64,000 nt of DNA from Ophiura sarsii (Eukaryota > Echinodermata > Ophiuroidea > Amphilepidida > Ophiuridae): assembly GCA_035610835.1 (NCBI GenBank), contig CM069447.1:16697992-16761991 (forward strand), written 5' to 3'. The notes beneath the pieces were generated by a model, which was given only the letters and a program-made list of their open reading frames with translations, did not search any database and was not told the DNA's origin. The position numbers were made by a program, and so were the translations under genes. Below are positions 24,101-37,696 of the stretch, piece by piece. Numbering within the stretch: position 1 is the first letter of the stretch; each line of letters begins with the position of its first letter.

Positions 24101-27100
24101 TCAAAATAAATAAGAAAAATACTTGTTGTAAAACTTGAACATTGGCCAAGGTACCAAATAAAAGTGTACACCCTCCTCTATTTAGTTAAAAAATCTGTAG
24201 ATTCTAACTCTTCTCAGATTATTGGCTAAACTATTTTAAAAATCATTATTCACCTCTAAAAAGTGTCAACAATTTGTTTAAATCGCGACTGTTTGCGATG
24301 CGTAGTATTCCCAATGACTATGTATCGCTAGAAAACCTGTCGACTTCAGCCCCTTAAAAATCCACATTTATCAATAAATTTTATTTTCTGTCATCGATTG
24401 TTTTTATAATACACATCATTTGCGATAAATTCTGGAGTTTCATAATAATTTAGTCATGACTTCGACCAAAAAACGGCAATTTCACAACGTACTTTCAGGG
24501 TGGAAATGTTGGCGTATGGTATACATGCGTTGTGCAGAGATTTCCGCGTAGCTGACGGCCTGCAGATGGGTCAGTGTGTTGTATACGTACACTGCGTGCA
24601 CTGATGCCCGGGACTGATAATGCTGAGCATGTTTAGCAAAGTCTAAAACCGCCGCAAATAAAATGGATAAGCCTATTTCATTTTCAAACTTTAAACAGAA
24701 GGTACCAGTCTTTCATAAAAAAAGTTTTACATAACCTATTTCTCAATGTGTCCTTATAATATTTCTGAATGATTCGGTGTCCACCATACAACTTTAATTA
24801 CCCCAATCCAACTTCTTCATCAATGTTAACCATACGTCTTAAAGGTTGTTGATCCTATTCTAGATTTAAGGGCATCATCAGTGTAATGAGAAATGGGACC
24901 TTTCATTTGATATCAAAAACACTTTTGAATCCCTTAGAGTTAAATTGTTAGGAAACATAGTAGCAACGCTGTTTGTTAATGTCTGTTCTTGAACTTTCAA
25001 CAGTCTTCTATCTCCCCCGTCCAGTTTTTTTTAAATACCTTATTTCATTATATTTCATATCTCGTTAAGTTTGAATTCGTCCCAAAACTTTGAAGGTTGC
25101 ATTTGTTAAAGTAAATTTCGTCTTTGGTCAAGTATATTCATATTTTGCGAAATGAATTTCATTTAATGTTCATTTTATTTCGTCCTAACACACTTCCATT
25201 TCGTCTGATACAGCGGTAACCTACTATTGTATACATTTATTTCGTCTTTGATCAAATAGTTTCATATTCAGTTCACTTTATTTCGTCCCATGTGGAACGT
25301 CCTGCCTAGAAGCATGTAAAATCCAGCTATAGGCCTATACGTTTTATATATATATATATTTTTTTTCTTTCTTTCTTTCTTTCTTTCTTGTTCGTTCTTT
25401 TTTTCTTTTATTTCATATGATTTATATCACCAACTTTCTTGAATGACTTAATGGGACTAACCTGCAATAATATGTATGCCTATTCTGTTAACACCTGACG
25501 AATATATGTGATAAAAGTATTAAAAATAATGAACAAAGACGAATTATATTTGTGCATAGACCCGCTACCCATCCATGCCATCAGGTGATACGAATTCAAT
25601 CATTCCTTACGAAAAGAAATGACCAATGAATTAAATGAAATGGTTATACTTTGAAATATAATGCTCATTGACGAAATTTATCTAACAAAATGCGTAAGTC
25701 AGATTTTGGGGACGAATTCTAACTTAACGAGATATGAAATATAATGAAAAAAGTGTTAAACTAACTGGGAAAACCTATATTACCTGTATACAAAACAGAT
25801 TTTTGAGAAACCTTTCCCAACTTTCAAAGTCTATCTCAATGATTACTGAACCAATGCTAGGCATGTTTGTACTTATTTTATTGCATTACTCGTGGTGATT
25901 CTAACTATGGTGTTGATATTCAATACTTTTGCCATTTGTGAAACATTTTGTGAAATGTTGGAACTGTCGTCTGCAGACAACGGCCGCGTGGAAAGTGTTA
26001 GGCATAGTAAAAAAATGTACATGTTTCCCGTCCGGACTTTTTAAAAAAAGGAGGAGGGAGGGTCTTACTATTTACTATTTTCCCATTTTTTGCTATTTTT
26101 TTCAAGATGGCCGCCAAGTCGAAAGTGACCAACTGACTGTGTTGCAGACACTCCTAAACAGGATTTTCAACTCTAATTGCCAGAGGAATAAAAATATGAA
26201 AAGGTTTACCTAATATAATACTAATAGAGCCAAGTACACATTGGTTCTTTATGTTTTCTTCATTTTTCAGGTTGAATGAGGAACAAAACATCATTGATCG
26301 AAAGGATGTAGGCCTACATGTATTGGAGAAGCCATGTCAATAATTCCGTGTCATGCATGGCATGAACATGCTATAAAATGATACAGCATTTCTATTACAC
26401 CTGCCATTCCAATGGGCAAAGGATCAATCACTAAAAAAAAAAAATTAATAATAAAAAATAAAAAATAAAAATTTAATTTTTTTTTTTACAGAATTTTCGG
26501 AAATAGATAGTAAGAAATAGGAGGCGGCGGCCAAAAAGGAGGCGGGCGTGGACGGGAAACATGTTTATTTTTTTACTAGGCCTTAAGCTTGGGGACTACA
26601 CCCTCATTTATTGCATAATAGCATCACTTATAGCATAAATAGCATCACGTTATTAATACAGGCATTAATATTTTGATTAATGTCACTATAAACATGATAA
26701 ATGCTGCTTTCCATTTGGGCAATATTTGTTTGCAATTATCGCCATGTATACGGCGATTATATTTTAGCTGCATGCATTTTATAATAAGGTTTTTTATAGG
26801 CTATTGTTTTTTGCATATTGGTATAGTATATAGTAATACATGGTGTCCCAGAATGATTTATACCGGGATGTTAGCAAAATCTGTCAAATATATAGGACAA
26901 ATCATGGGTTTCTGGTAAACATATGGAGGGGGGGGGGGGGGGGGGGGCACAATACAGAGCAGCTTCAAAAATATGATGCGGAGATGAGAACGTATGGCAG
27001 CCAATTGTCACAACTGACCATTTAAGTTACGGAGGCCCAATGCAAGGCAAGGCATGGCATGGGATTCAGACATTTTACCTATGTCCCCCCTCCTCACCCC

Positions 27101-30100
27101 TCCCCGTTCCCCTTCCGGATGGACCAGTACAGAGCAGCTTCAAAAAATATGCTGCTTAGATGCTAACGTATGGCGGCCCGTTGTCACAACTGACCATCTT
27201 ATATACGGAGGCCCAAGGCAAGGCATGGCATAGGATTTAGACATTTTACCATGTCCTCCTCCTCACCCCCTCCCCGCCCCCTTCCGGATGGACCAGTTTC
27301 TTCATGTTGTTGTATCTTAAAATCTGTCATGAATTGATGATTTTTTTAAAGCTGCAGTCATATTATGTGGGTTGCAAAGCGTTTTGAGACCATGATTTAT
27401 GATGAAGAATTCTAAATGAATAATTCACTTCTTATCATATCATTACCGTTTATCAGAAAACAATTACGTGCAAAATTAATGACTGTGAATTTAATGAGAT
27501 ACAATTAATGTCGTTGGAAAATGTTATGTCCGCGGAATTCAGAATCGGAACCACGTAAAAACGTTAACATGGTTAATGCCGTTGATACGAAATTGTTGCT
27601 CGGGACTAATCTATACTACTTTCGAAGCCATCGAATTCCACTATGATTGCTTTCTGCCTATTTAATTCGTCATATAGTCACTACTCATTGCTCACGTTAT
27701 ACTGTTTTAGCTTAAGCGGGCAAAAGTACACTGTTAAAACACTTTAAAACAATTTTGCCAACATTGTTTAAATTTTAAACAACATTTGTTAACATTTAAC
27801 CAATAGTTGTTTAGAATTTAACCAACATTGTGCAAAAATAACCGGTTAACTAACAGTTGTTTAAAAGAGCATGTTTTAAACATGTTCTTTTTAAACAACT
27901 GTTAGTTAACCGGTGAATCGCACAACAGTTGTTTAAAATATTTTTGCACAATGTTGGTTAAATTTTAAACGATTATTGGTTAAATTTATGAAAATCAAAG
28001 TATATTTAACCAATGCTGTTTAAAATTTAAACAATGTTGGGTAAATTGTTTTAAACAATAAAATTTTAAACAGTGTTTTAACAGTGTAACATTTCCACGC
28101 GGCTAATAATTTTACCCATTATACAAAATCAGATTGTTCAGAAACCTTTCCCAAATTTTAAAGTCTACCTTAAGAATTACTGAACCGATAAAATAGGCCA
28201 TTGCACTTATGTTAAGGTCATGTTTTTTAACCTGGGCTACATTTGTGTTACATGAGTCTATTTCATGAAATATACTCCTTTCGCAGTTTCAGTCGAATAT
28301 ATCAACATGTTTACATCTAAAGTGTATGAAACCATATATATTTGGAAAGCTTATAATCCAAGGATTGAAAATATGGTAACTCAAAATCAAAAAATACAGG
28401 GTGACCTAAACGTTATACAGGGTGTAACAATTAAAATTGTATAGAAAATGATAATTTTCTTTTTTCCCCTCCATTGTATAAAAATGCAGGACCTATTCAA
28501 AGGCTAGAGATGTTTTTGCTGCAATTGAGTAAATTACCCATCCAACCATATACAAAATTAATTGTTCAGCTTATTAGGAAATATATATACAGGGTGGTCA
28601 AAATACGAAATTTTAGATAAAGGAAAAGATAACTAAATTATGCAAATAAAAATTAGAAATCATTGCTCATACATTACAATCAGAGCCTTGATAACTCTTT
28701 CCAATTTTTCTGCAAGCAAAATTTTGAAACCTTGACAAAAGCGGATTTGTGACTGTTTTCTCATGGTTCATCCTACTTCATTAATCAGATTTGAAAATTA
28801 GTTAATTAGCTTAATTGATACTTTAAGTAAATGATGTAAAGCATTGTTGCATCATTTAGAACTAAACTGACATAATACTAAGAATTAGAAAGCTCTATTA
28901 CAGGAAAACGGTCCATTTTCACCCATTATTAGGCAGTTATCCCCTCCTCCTCCTCCACTTCCTCCTCCTCCACTTCCTCAACCACCCTAACTAAGTATGC
29001 TTTAACGAGCTGTATTAATTTAATCAAAGGTGATGGATTTTTTCTCTCTTCAGATTATTAAGGGGGATGAAATTGCCGTTAAAATAAGTCCAAACACAAG
29101 TCAATCGCATGGAGGGTTACACAAATACAATACCTGAAGTACAAAAAAATGACTAGAATGTAACAAAACCACCTTTTATGGGTGCCGAGGTAAAAAATAG
29201 TGACCTTAATGCATTTCTCATGGTGATTCCAAATATAGTGATGATATTCAATAATTTGACATTTTGGAAACAATTTGTGAAATTTTAGAACTGTCGTCTG
29301 CAGACGACTGCCGCGTGGTTAGTGTTAAGGGGGCTGTGCACCTTCAGGTACAGCCTCCCTAAAACTGCCGTAACTTCTTTATTATTTATTAAATCTATAT
29401 AAAAGTATACATTTTTTTTGCAGAAAAGGGTTCAATGAATCCAAACATGATCATGAAATTGACCATTTTGGGAGAAAATGATAATAAACACGTTTTTTGA
29501 CCCATTTTAGGTTCTGAAAAGATAACTCAAAATATATTTGGTTAAATTTTATCTAACTAGTTTTATTATATTCCTCATGCAATTCCCTAGGAATCGTTTT
29601 TTTTGTTTAATTTTTCCCTTTTTTTTTTTGAATTATCGACCAAAAAGTGCCAAAAAATATGTACCTCCAATACCTCCAAAATCGTGAAAATCACGTTTTT
29701 TGGTTAAAAAGCATGTTTTTAGCACTTTTTGGTCTATAATTCAAAAAATAATAAAGTAAAAATTAAAAAAACCCCACAATTCCTAGGGAATTGCATGAGG
29801 AATATAATAAAACTAGTATGACACAATTTGGCAAAATATATTTTGAGTTATCTTTGCAGAACCTAAAATGGGTCAAAAAACATGTTTTTTATAATTTTCT
29901 CCAAAATGGTCAATTTCATGATCATAGTTGGATTCATTGAACCCTTTCCTGCAAAAAAATGTATACTTTTATTAAGATTAAATGAATAATGAAGAAGTTA
30001 CGGCAGTTTTACGGAGGCTATGCGAAGGTGCACATCCCCTTAATTCCTCTTAACACTTTCCACGCGGCTATAGTTTTCCCATATACAAAACAGATTTTCA

Positions 30101-33100
30101 GAAACCTTTAACAATTTTCAAAGTCTATCTCAAGGATTACTGAACCGATACTTGGCATGCTGGTACTTATTTCAATGCATTTATCATGGTGTTTCCCAAT
30201 ATGGTAATGAAATTCAATAATTTTGACTTTTTTGAAATATTTTGCGAAATTTTTGAATGTCGTCTGCAGCTGCCTGCCGCGTGGAAAGTGTTAATTTCCC
30301 TCTAGGCAGATCCTTTGATTGAAGCCGGTAATCTAGAGGGGCAGTGGGGCACCCCCCTGAAAAATGCTTGCTCCCCTAGTCGGTTATGTCCCCTGAAAAA
30401 ATGCCTTTCCCCACCCCCACCCCACCCCCAAAATAAAATTGAAGATCCTGGTTATGGTCCGTTCATACCAAACTTGGCGTCGACACCGGAGAATAAAAGT
30501 TGACATTATGATTGAGCTTGCGCACACCAATATCCATCGACATTGCCCGACTGCAGTATGGACGGGCCTTTAGATTCATGTGTGACGCTCTAACGTCACG
30601 GCACAGAGAAAAAACATAATTTTGTTATATTAACACTTTCCACGCGGTTAATAGTTTTACCATACAACATATTTTTCTGAAACCTTTCCTTTCCCAACTT
30701 TCAAAGCCTCTTATTTCAAGAATTACTGAACCAATACTTATATAATATTGAATGGCTTTGAGAGTGATACGATACAAGAATATATTTTTATAGCGAGTGC
30801 AACATATTCTTGTATCACCCGAAAATAAGACGTTCAATAACAGACCGTTTTGATAAAACTAAATTAATAAGTTAGCCCGAACTGACCTTCTCTGCGCATA
30901 TACCGTAGGCCTACATCTTCTGCGCCGCACGGCAATATTTTGTATTTTTGGTGATTCCAAATAATTATTATGAAAATTCAATAATTTTAACAATTTTGAA
31001 ACATTTTGTGAGATTTTGGATCTGTCGTCTGCAGACGACTGCCTCGTGCGTGGAAAGTGTTAATGACAACGTGACATGATTTAATAATGTTAACACTAAC
31101 CCCGCCCGTTTTAGGGTTTTTGACCAGGATCACGATTTTCGAGGAAAAAACGCCAACTAAATCTCCGGGAACCTGCCGGGATTCCATCCGGGGACCCTCC
31201 GTTCTCAAGCCCCGTCCCACCCACTAAGCCACAACCCTCAGCTTCATATTCGCACAGTATATTGCGCTCACTATAATTATAGGCTCGTATCGGTTGACTG
31301 CGTCATCGAAAACTGACGGCGCGGCGCATGCGATTGGAGAGGGACTTATGATTAGCATCTTTTCAGCAGTAGGGTTAAAGTCTACTTACGATCACAGGTT
31401 TTTCGCCATCATAATCATCTATGTCTTCTTTTTCCGTATCTTCATCCGTTATCATGTATGCTGGTAGGTCTTCTTCGACAGATGACTAATTCATAAGAAA
31501 ACAATGGAAAAGTAAAAGTTAAGAAAACCCTTTTAGCGACGTCCAGTTATCACTTAAGGGAGCACAAAACTCGACCGCCCGGCAACCGCCGGTTCCGTGG
31601 GGTTCCGTGCGGTTGCAGCCGGTTTCTATTGTTCTAAACAATGATATGCGGTCCAACCGGGCGATACCGGCGGTTGCCGCGCGGTCGAGTTTTGATGTGC
31701 TCCCTAAACATTTTGTTGTTGAAAATATTGCAATAGTTTCTGCAATTTCAAACATTTTGAGACATACGACGTTCCAAGTTCTTCAGAAAAGAAAATCCAA
31801 AACTCTTCGAAAACTTTCAAAACGTTACCTGAAACAAAAACCCCAAACTGTATTTCTGCCCAGGCATGCCAGGTATTCCTCTTTGTGGAGGAGCGCTCTC
31901 TTGATTTCCTCCTTACAAAATCCCGAAAGGTCCGTCTGGTATATTCTGATACACTTTATAAGGGCGTATATAGTGTACAATTCTTTCTGAAACAACAAAA
32001 TATTACTCACAATTCCAGATTCCTCGTCATTTTTCTTGTTTTCGATGTCGTTTTTGTCCTTGTTGTCTTCATTGTCCTTGTTGTCTTCATTGTCATTCTT
32101 GTCTTCATTGTCGTTCGTGTCTTCCACAGCTGAGATTTCGATTTCTTCGGGCTTCTCGCCAGCAGGGAGTTGTTCTACATCGTAAGATTGCTGTTTTTCT
32201 TCTTTTGGATTAATGAACCAATGAAAGAATTGCTGTAAATAGATCATAATGGGAAAATATATTGCGATAAAATGTGCCATTTAGGATCTGAGTAGCTTCA
32301 TTGTCTAAGATGCCCTAAAACCTTTTGTTGTTTATATTGTTATTAAAAATGACAGAAGTAAGTAACTGATAGAGACCACTCAGCCCTTTTATGGCAAAAG
32401 GATGTATCTTATATGTACTTTCCTAATGATATACTTCCTTTTAACATGGATTGTGTTAACTTGGTTCAATAATCCTCACTTAGGAAAAGGTTGCAACTTG
32501 TAAAGACAATAAAAGTAATATACTGCCTTTGACCACTACATGATTTATGGAGAAAAAAGCTAACTTTGATCATGTTAAAAGGAAGTATACTGTTAGAAAA
32601 CTATACATATAAGATACATTCTTTTGCCATAAAAGGGCTGCACTGTACTGCAGAGCGTTAGTCAAAATAAAAATTGTAATGTTGTCCTCGATCGCCCGCT
32701 CGTCAGATTTAGGGCCGCTCCGATTTGTTTTCTCTTTATTTTCGGGGGGGTGGGGGGGGCGGTTAGATTTTTATTTTTCAGATTTTTTTTCTTCAGATTT
32801 TTTTAAAAAGATTTTTTTTAAACAGTTTAAATGGCATTGAATATTAAATTAAGTGTTTATAACATATGTGCGACTCTTAGTGTGATTTCAACTTCTTGTT
32901 GGCTGAACTTTGAGCTTCCGCTGGTATAAGAAAGAAGAAAAAAAATCCGCCGACCGCCCCTCCTCTCTGAAAGCTGTGGAGGACAACATTACTTTTTTTT
33001 GCCTTATGGTCATGGGCTATTCCATGTGAAATCCACACTCCCTATGGAAGATATTATCTTAATTTCCCCCCCCCCCCCTTCAATGGGGATTGTTAAAGGC

Positions 33101-36100
33101 ATATTATGTGATCTTTTCCAGAGAGCGCCCTCTATTCATTAATTCTTTTTAGAAAGTAGATTTTCTTGCAGATTTATATTTCTGATCATAACATTCCAAG
33201 TTACAGAGCGATACGATTCCTAATTACCTCAAAATCATGGTTTTAGAGTGAATTTAGAGTGAAAATATAAACTGTCGGTGTTATCCGACAGTTTATTTTC
33301 ACTCTAAAATCATGATTTTGAAGTAATTAAGAATCGTATCGCCCTGTAACTTGGAATGTATGTACGATTTATGATCAGAAATGTAAATCTGCAAGAAAAT
33401 CTTCTTTTAATTTTTTTTTCGATGTTGAGGGCGTTCCCTGGAAAGATCACATGATATACCTTTAATTTCAAATGGGGTTACCTGCATGGGTACCGGTGAC
33501 TCCATTTGGAATATACATTCCATGAGTGAAAGATTAAGGTCATGTCTTCCATCCGATCGCCTGGGTTTTCATAATTGCCATGTAACGCTTTCCACGCGGC
33601 TATATTTTTGCCATATTATGTAAACAGATTTTTAAGTAACCTTTTCCAACTTGCTTATCTCAAAAATTAATGAACCAATAATAGGCACGTTTGTACTTAT
33701 TTTAATGCATTTCTCATGGTGATTCCAAATATGTTGATGAAGTTCAATAATTTTGAAATGTCTTAATCATTTTGTGACATTTTGGAACTGTCGTCACAAG
33801 ACGCCTGCCGCGTGGAAAGTGCTAATCATGTCACCAGCTATGTCCAACCAGTAAAATTAGTTCAGCGCTGAAACCCTAAAGATACATTATTTGCCCACAG
33901 AGCCACCAATAATTCTTCAAACTCATGTAATATTAGTCTACATGTATAAAAATGAAGAAAGTCAGACAAAAGCTCTATTCCACGCGGCTACGCCCTCAAT
34001 CCTCGAAAAAAAAATTGGAAGCAGATTTTCTTGCATATTTACTTTTTACTGATCATATAAATCATAAATATATTCCAAGTTACAGAGCGATACGTTTCAT
34101 AATAACCTCAAAATCATAGTTTTAGAGTGAAGTTAGAGTAAAATTTGAAAAAATAGATTGTACCGCTAGGTACAATCTATTTTCAAACCATAATTTTGAA
34201 GTAATTAGGAATCGTATCGATCTGTAACTTAGAAGATCTTTATGATTTATGATCAAAAATGCAAATCTGCACGAAAATCTACTTTCATAGTAAAAATCAA
34301 TGACAGAGGGCGCTACTTGGAAAAGATCACATAATATGCCTTTAATATTGCTTAATGAATATGTAGAGGGAGTACCGTTAAAGCTGGCCTTAAAACTTGT
34401 TGCAGTCAAAACATGTATCTATTTAGTATCAGAAACATGATGAAAATATAGATCCAGAAATAGGGGTCATGGGTCTATTCTTAAATTAAAAGGTTTCAAT
34501 GATATGATTAAACTCTATGATACGATTAAACTTGAAAAATATTTTAATTAAAACTAAAATATTTGTTTTTAATATAAGGTAAAATATACCCGTACAATAT
34601 TTCATGCATCTACATAATTCGTCGCTGTTCTGACATACCGGCACATCACTTTACTTAATTCTGTTGTGATGTGCCGGTATGTCAGAACAGCGACGAATTG
34701 ACTAATCGTGTCTTTTGTAGATAGAATCAGTCACTGTCACTGATAGAATGAATTGTGTCGTTCAGTCAAAACTGGTTTTTACGATCCAACTTTTCATGAT
34801 TTATGACATCCGTTCATGCAGTTTATATGCAATTGGACTTGCTAAATCTAAATATTCGTATATAATTTTACTAATCTAGTAATTGCAAAAATCCCAGATT
34901 CATCTATACAAAGATGCTCATCTGGCCAATACCTGTTACCATGGTTACATACAGGGTGAATCAAAAGAAATTGTGCACGGATTGAAATTGCTATTTGACC
35001 TTGATGTGCGCGTTGAACCATAACATTGCTGTTGCTTGTATAAATCGTAGTTAATCTAGTTTCTCTTCCTAAAATAATGAAAGTAATCGACTGAAAAATA
35101 TGCAAACCGCCAGCAAAATGAAAATTGACCCAAACATTTACCAATTTTTAGGAGAAAATGGACCTATATGATTACCGGAAACCCATTATTTTCCTACATA
35201 TGTGACAGATTTGTCTAAAATTTCGGCGAAAACAGCAAAATTAAGGATTTTAGACTCATAAATTTACCAAACGTGGCTTTGAAAAGGGGTCTTCTATTTA
35301 CAAGAGGGTGAAAAATGGGACCATATTTGGCGGCATATCTCCGTAACCTCATATCCACTAAGTATGAAAGTACGTATACCTCCGTGGGGTTAGCCCCGGG
35401 AGGGGAGGGGGGGGGGGGTTACTTTCGCCAAAATCGTACGTGGATGTGCCTGCCGGACTTCGAAAATGTGACTTTCTCTATACATATTTTTTGGCCAATT
35501 TCCCACCCATCAATATACCAATTTGATAAGAAAAGCACCCAATTTTGCACAAATTGGGTGCTTTTTACAAAAAATGCCTCAAAATACACCCAATTTATGC
35601 CAATTGGGCGCTTTGGTCTGTGATGAAAACCACCCCATCGCTATACCAATGTTTGCGAAAAGGCACCCCAAAAGGCAGGCACATATACATGTATACGTAT
35701 ACCATATCAATGTGAGAACTGGGGTTAGCAGCCTGTATACCATATCAATCTAAGGGTGGGGTTAGCAGCCTGATATTAATGAAAATCTCAATGACGTCAA
35801 TGTCATTGTCAACTAAATTCGATTTGCTACACTATGATATCGGATAATTTATAGGACTATCATATAAGGTCAAGGATGGCTCTGGGGTCAGTACTGGGTC
35901 ATTTATCACAATTTGACATATCAATCAAAATCCAGTTTGTTTTCCTTCAAATGAATTATGCCTCTAGTCTAGGCCTACTACCTTGACCTTAATTAGATCA
36001 GTGTTAGGTCATTGTTAGGTCAGGCATTTATATTACACAAGGAAAACCCAACTTGTTCTACTGATATGACATGACTTGACGAAAGGAATTCTCAGTAGGG

Positions 36101-37660
36101 TCAGTCGTTCGGCCGGCCGGGTTTTCCCTACACAATTTTCGAAAATGTTCGACAATTACAAAAATAAAAAAAATCATGTAAAAATTTCAAATATTTCAAT
36201 CAAAAATAAAATTCCAGAAATGTCCACACAAAAATTAAATTCGGATTTTCTTTGTCATGTTTGTGGGTCGATCGGTTCCGTAGAACAGGTTTTTTTGCGC
36301 CTTAGCCAAAGGTGGATTTACCGAAAAGGCCCCGTCACGTCAGCAAAGTACCAACCTACATCAGAGATGATGAAAAGCAGGGATGCTTGTCTCTATTGAA
36401 ATTTGGTAGCAAACCTGTGCTATGTCTGTATCGCTCGCATCTGTGGGGCCAGTATGACTCATGTTTGAAAAGCCCGGTACGCGGTATTCAAGCACTATTA
36501 TAGTCTGTTGTGACAACACAATTGTCGCAAATACTAGGCCTAGTATATTCTTTTATATTAAACTATCTTTAAAAAAAACCGCTTCGAGGGAAATCCAAAT
36601 CCTTCAACCATTTTGAACAACTAATATTATTGCTTGAATTGGCACCGACTCGATTCACTACGTAATATTTAAAAAGTATTTTATATACAAGTTACATTCA
36701 CTCGGTGTTTTATTATACACCTTAATTAACTCGAACCAACGCGTACTCGGGACAATGAGTGCATCTTTACAGATCAACACTATGGTTTATCCTCGGGAGT
36801 GAGAGTGTCGCCGGTTATTTATTCCTGTTGAGGATAGCCCAATGTGTTGAGGAGTTCATACAGCGCTACACTGCAAAAACACCGGTGTTAAAAATAACAC
36901 CATTGGTGTTGTGAGAGGTCCACACCAAAAAAAATTAACACCGGTGTACCGGTGTTAAATTTTTGGTGTTATATCAACACCATGTAGTGTCATTTTAAAC
37001 AACTGCAAGTGTGAAAAATAACACTGTAAGTGTTAATGTAACACCAAGATAGTGTGAAAATAACACTAATTGGTGTGGACCTCTCAGAACACCGAACGGT
37101 GTTATTTTTAACACCGGTGTTTTTGCAGTGTAGAGACTACATGGCCTTTTATGATGCTTCCTTAGGCCTGAGACTAATTAGTCTCAGCTTTATAGGCCCA
37201 ACAAAAAGTTGTGTTGCCCTCACAAGCCCAAAATCGGGAAGGACGGCCGGCCAGATTTTTTTAAATATTATTATTAGTATTTTTTTAATTTACGCCGATC
37301 AAAAAATCAACGATTTTATACCTATTATTTCAGTCAAATGTGTGAAGATACTAAGGAAAACGCTTACTGGATGTATTTTCAACCCAATGGTGAATATTTT
37401 GGTTTCTTGTCCATCTCTGTGTGCAATTTTCACAGATTGGAAGATCTTGAGAAAAGAAAAAAAAATCTTGAAAAAAAATAAAAAAATTCTTGTCCATGTG
37501 AAATGTTTAGTTAATTTCAATAATTATCATTTTAATAGGCCTACACAGTTTTCCGATGGGGGAAATTATGATTATGGGAAAATAAGAATTCGCAAAAGAG
37601 GTCCGGTGTAGTATAGCTAGGAGAACTTAGTGCAGGAAATATGTTGCCCCCCCCCCCCCC

Positions 37661-37696
<36 letters not shown>

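Larger units (their letters stand above)
22981..25783. mobile_element. Nested element with ATAGGTTTTCCCAGTTAG ends
   Basis: The ends ATAGGTTTTCCCAGTTAGTT (at 22981 and again at 23226) and the inverse AACTAACTGGGAAAACCTAT (25763-25782) bound a region with two copies of a 240-bp block rich in ttcgtc (23000-23225 and 25045-25290). No transposase is recognised. The doubled left end suggests one element inside another of its kind. Confidence 0.6.
22936..26003. mobile_element. CCACGCGGC-family MITE split by a 2.8-kb nested insertion
   Basis: The left end (TTAA then CACTTTCCACACGGCTATTG) is at 22936. The rest of the same MITE resumes at about 25784 (tgtatacaaaacagattttt) and ends GCCGCGTGGAAAGTG near 26000. 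The DNA between is the element described at 22981-25783. Confidence 0.65.

Noticed and set aside
23788..24171. 127-codon minus-strand frame, candidate transposase
   Set aside because: There are no DDE/D motif or zinc-finger cysteines, and an overlapping open frame on the other strand is equally long in places. It is left as part of the nested element.
31607..31990. 127-codon plus-strand open frame opposite model B exons 2-3
   Set aside because: It begins in the GGGAGCAC MITE and continues through intron DNA. There is no domain and no splice support, while the minus strand has in-phase exons with consensus sites.
37054..37611. The longest open frame in the window (185 codons, plus strand)
   Set aside because: It starts inside a palindromic MITE, has no domain, biased Lys/Asn/Ile composition typical of AT-rich non-coding DNA, and no splice support.
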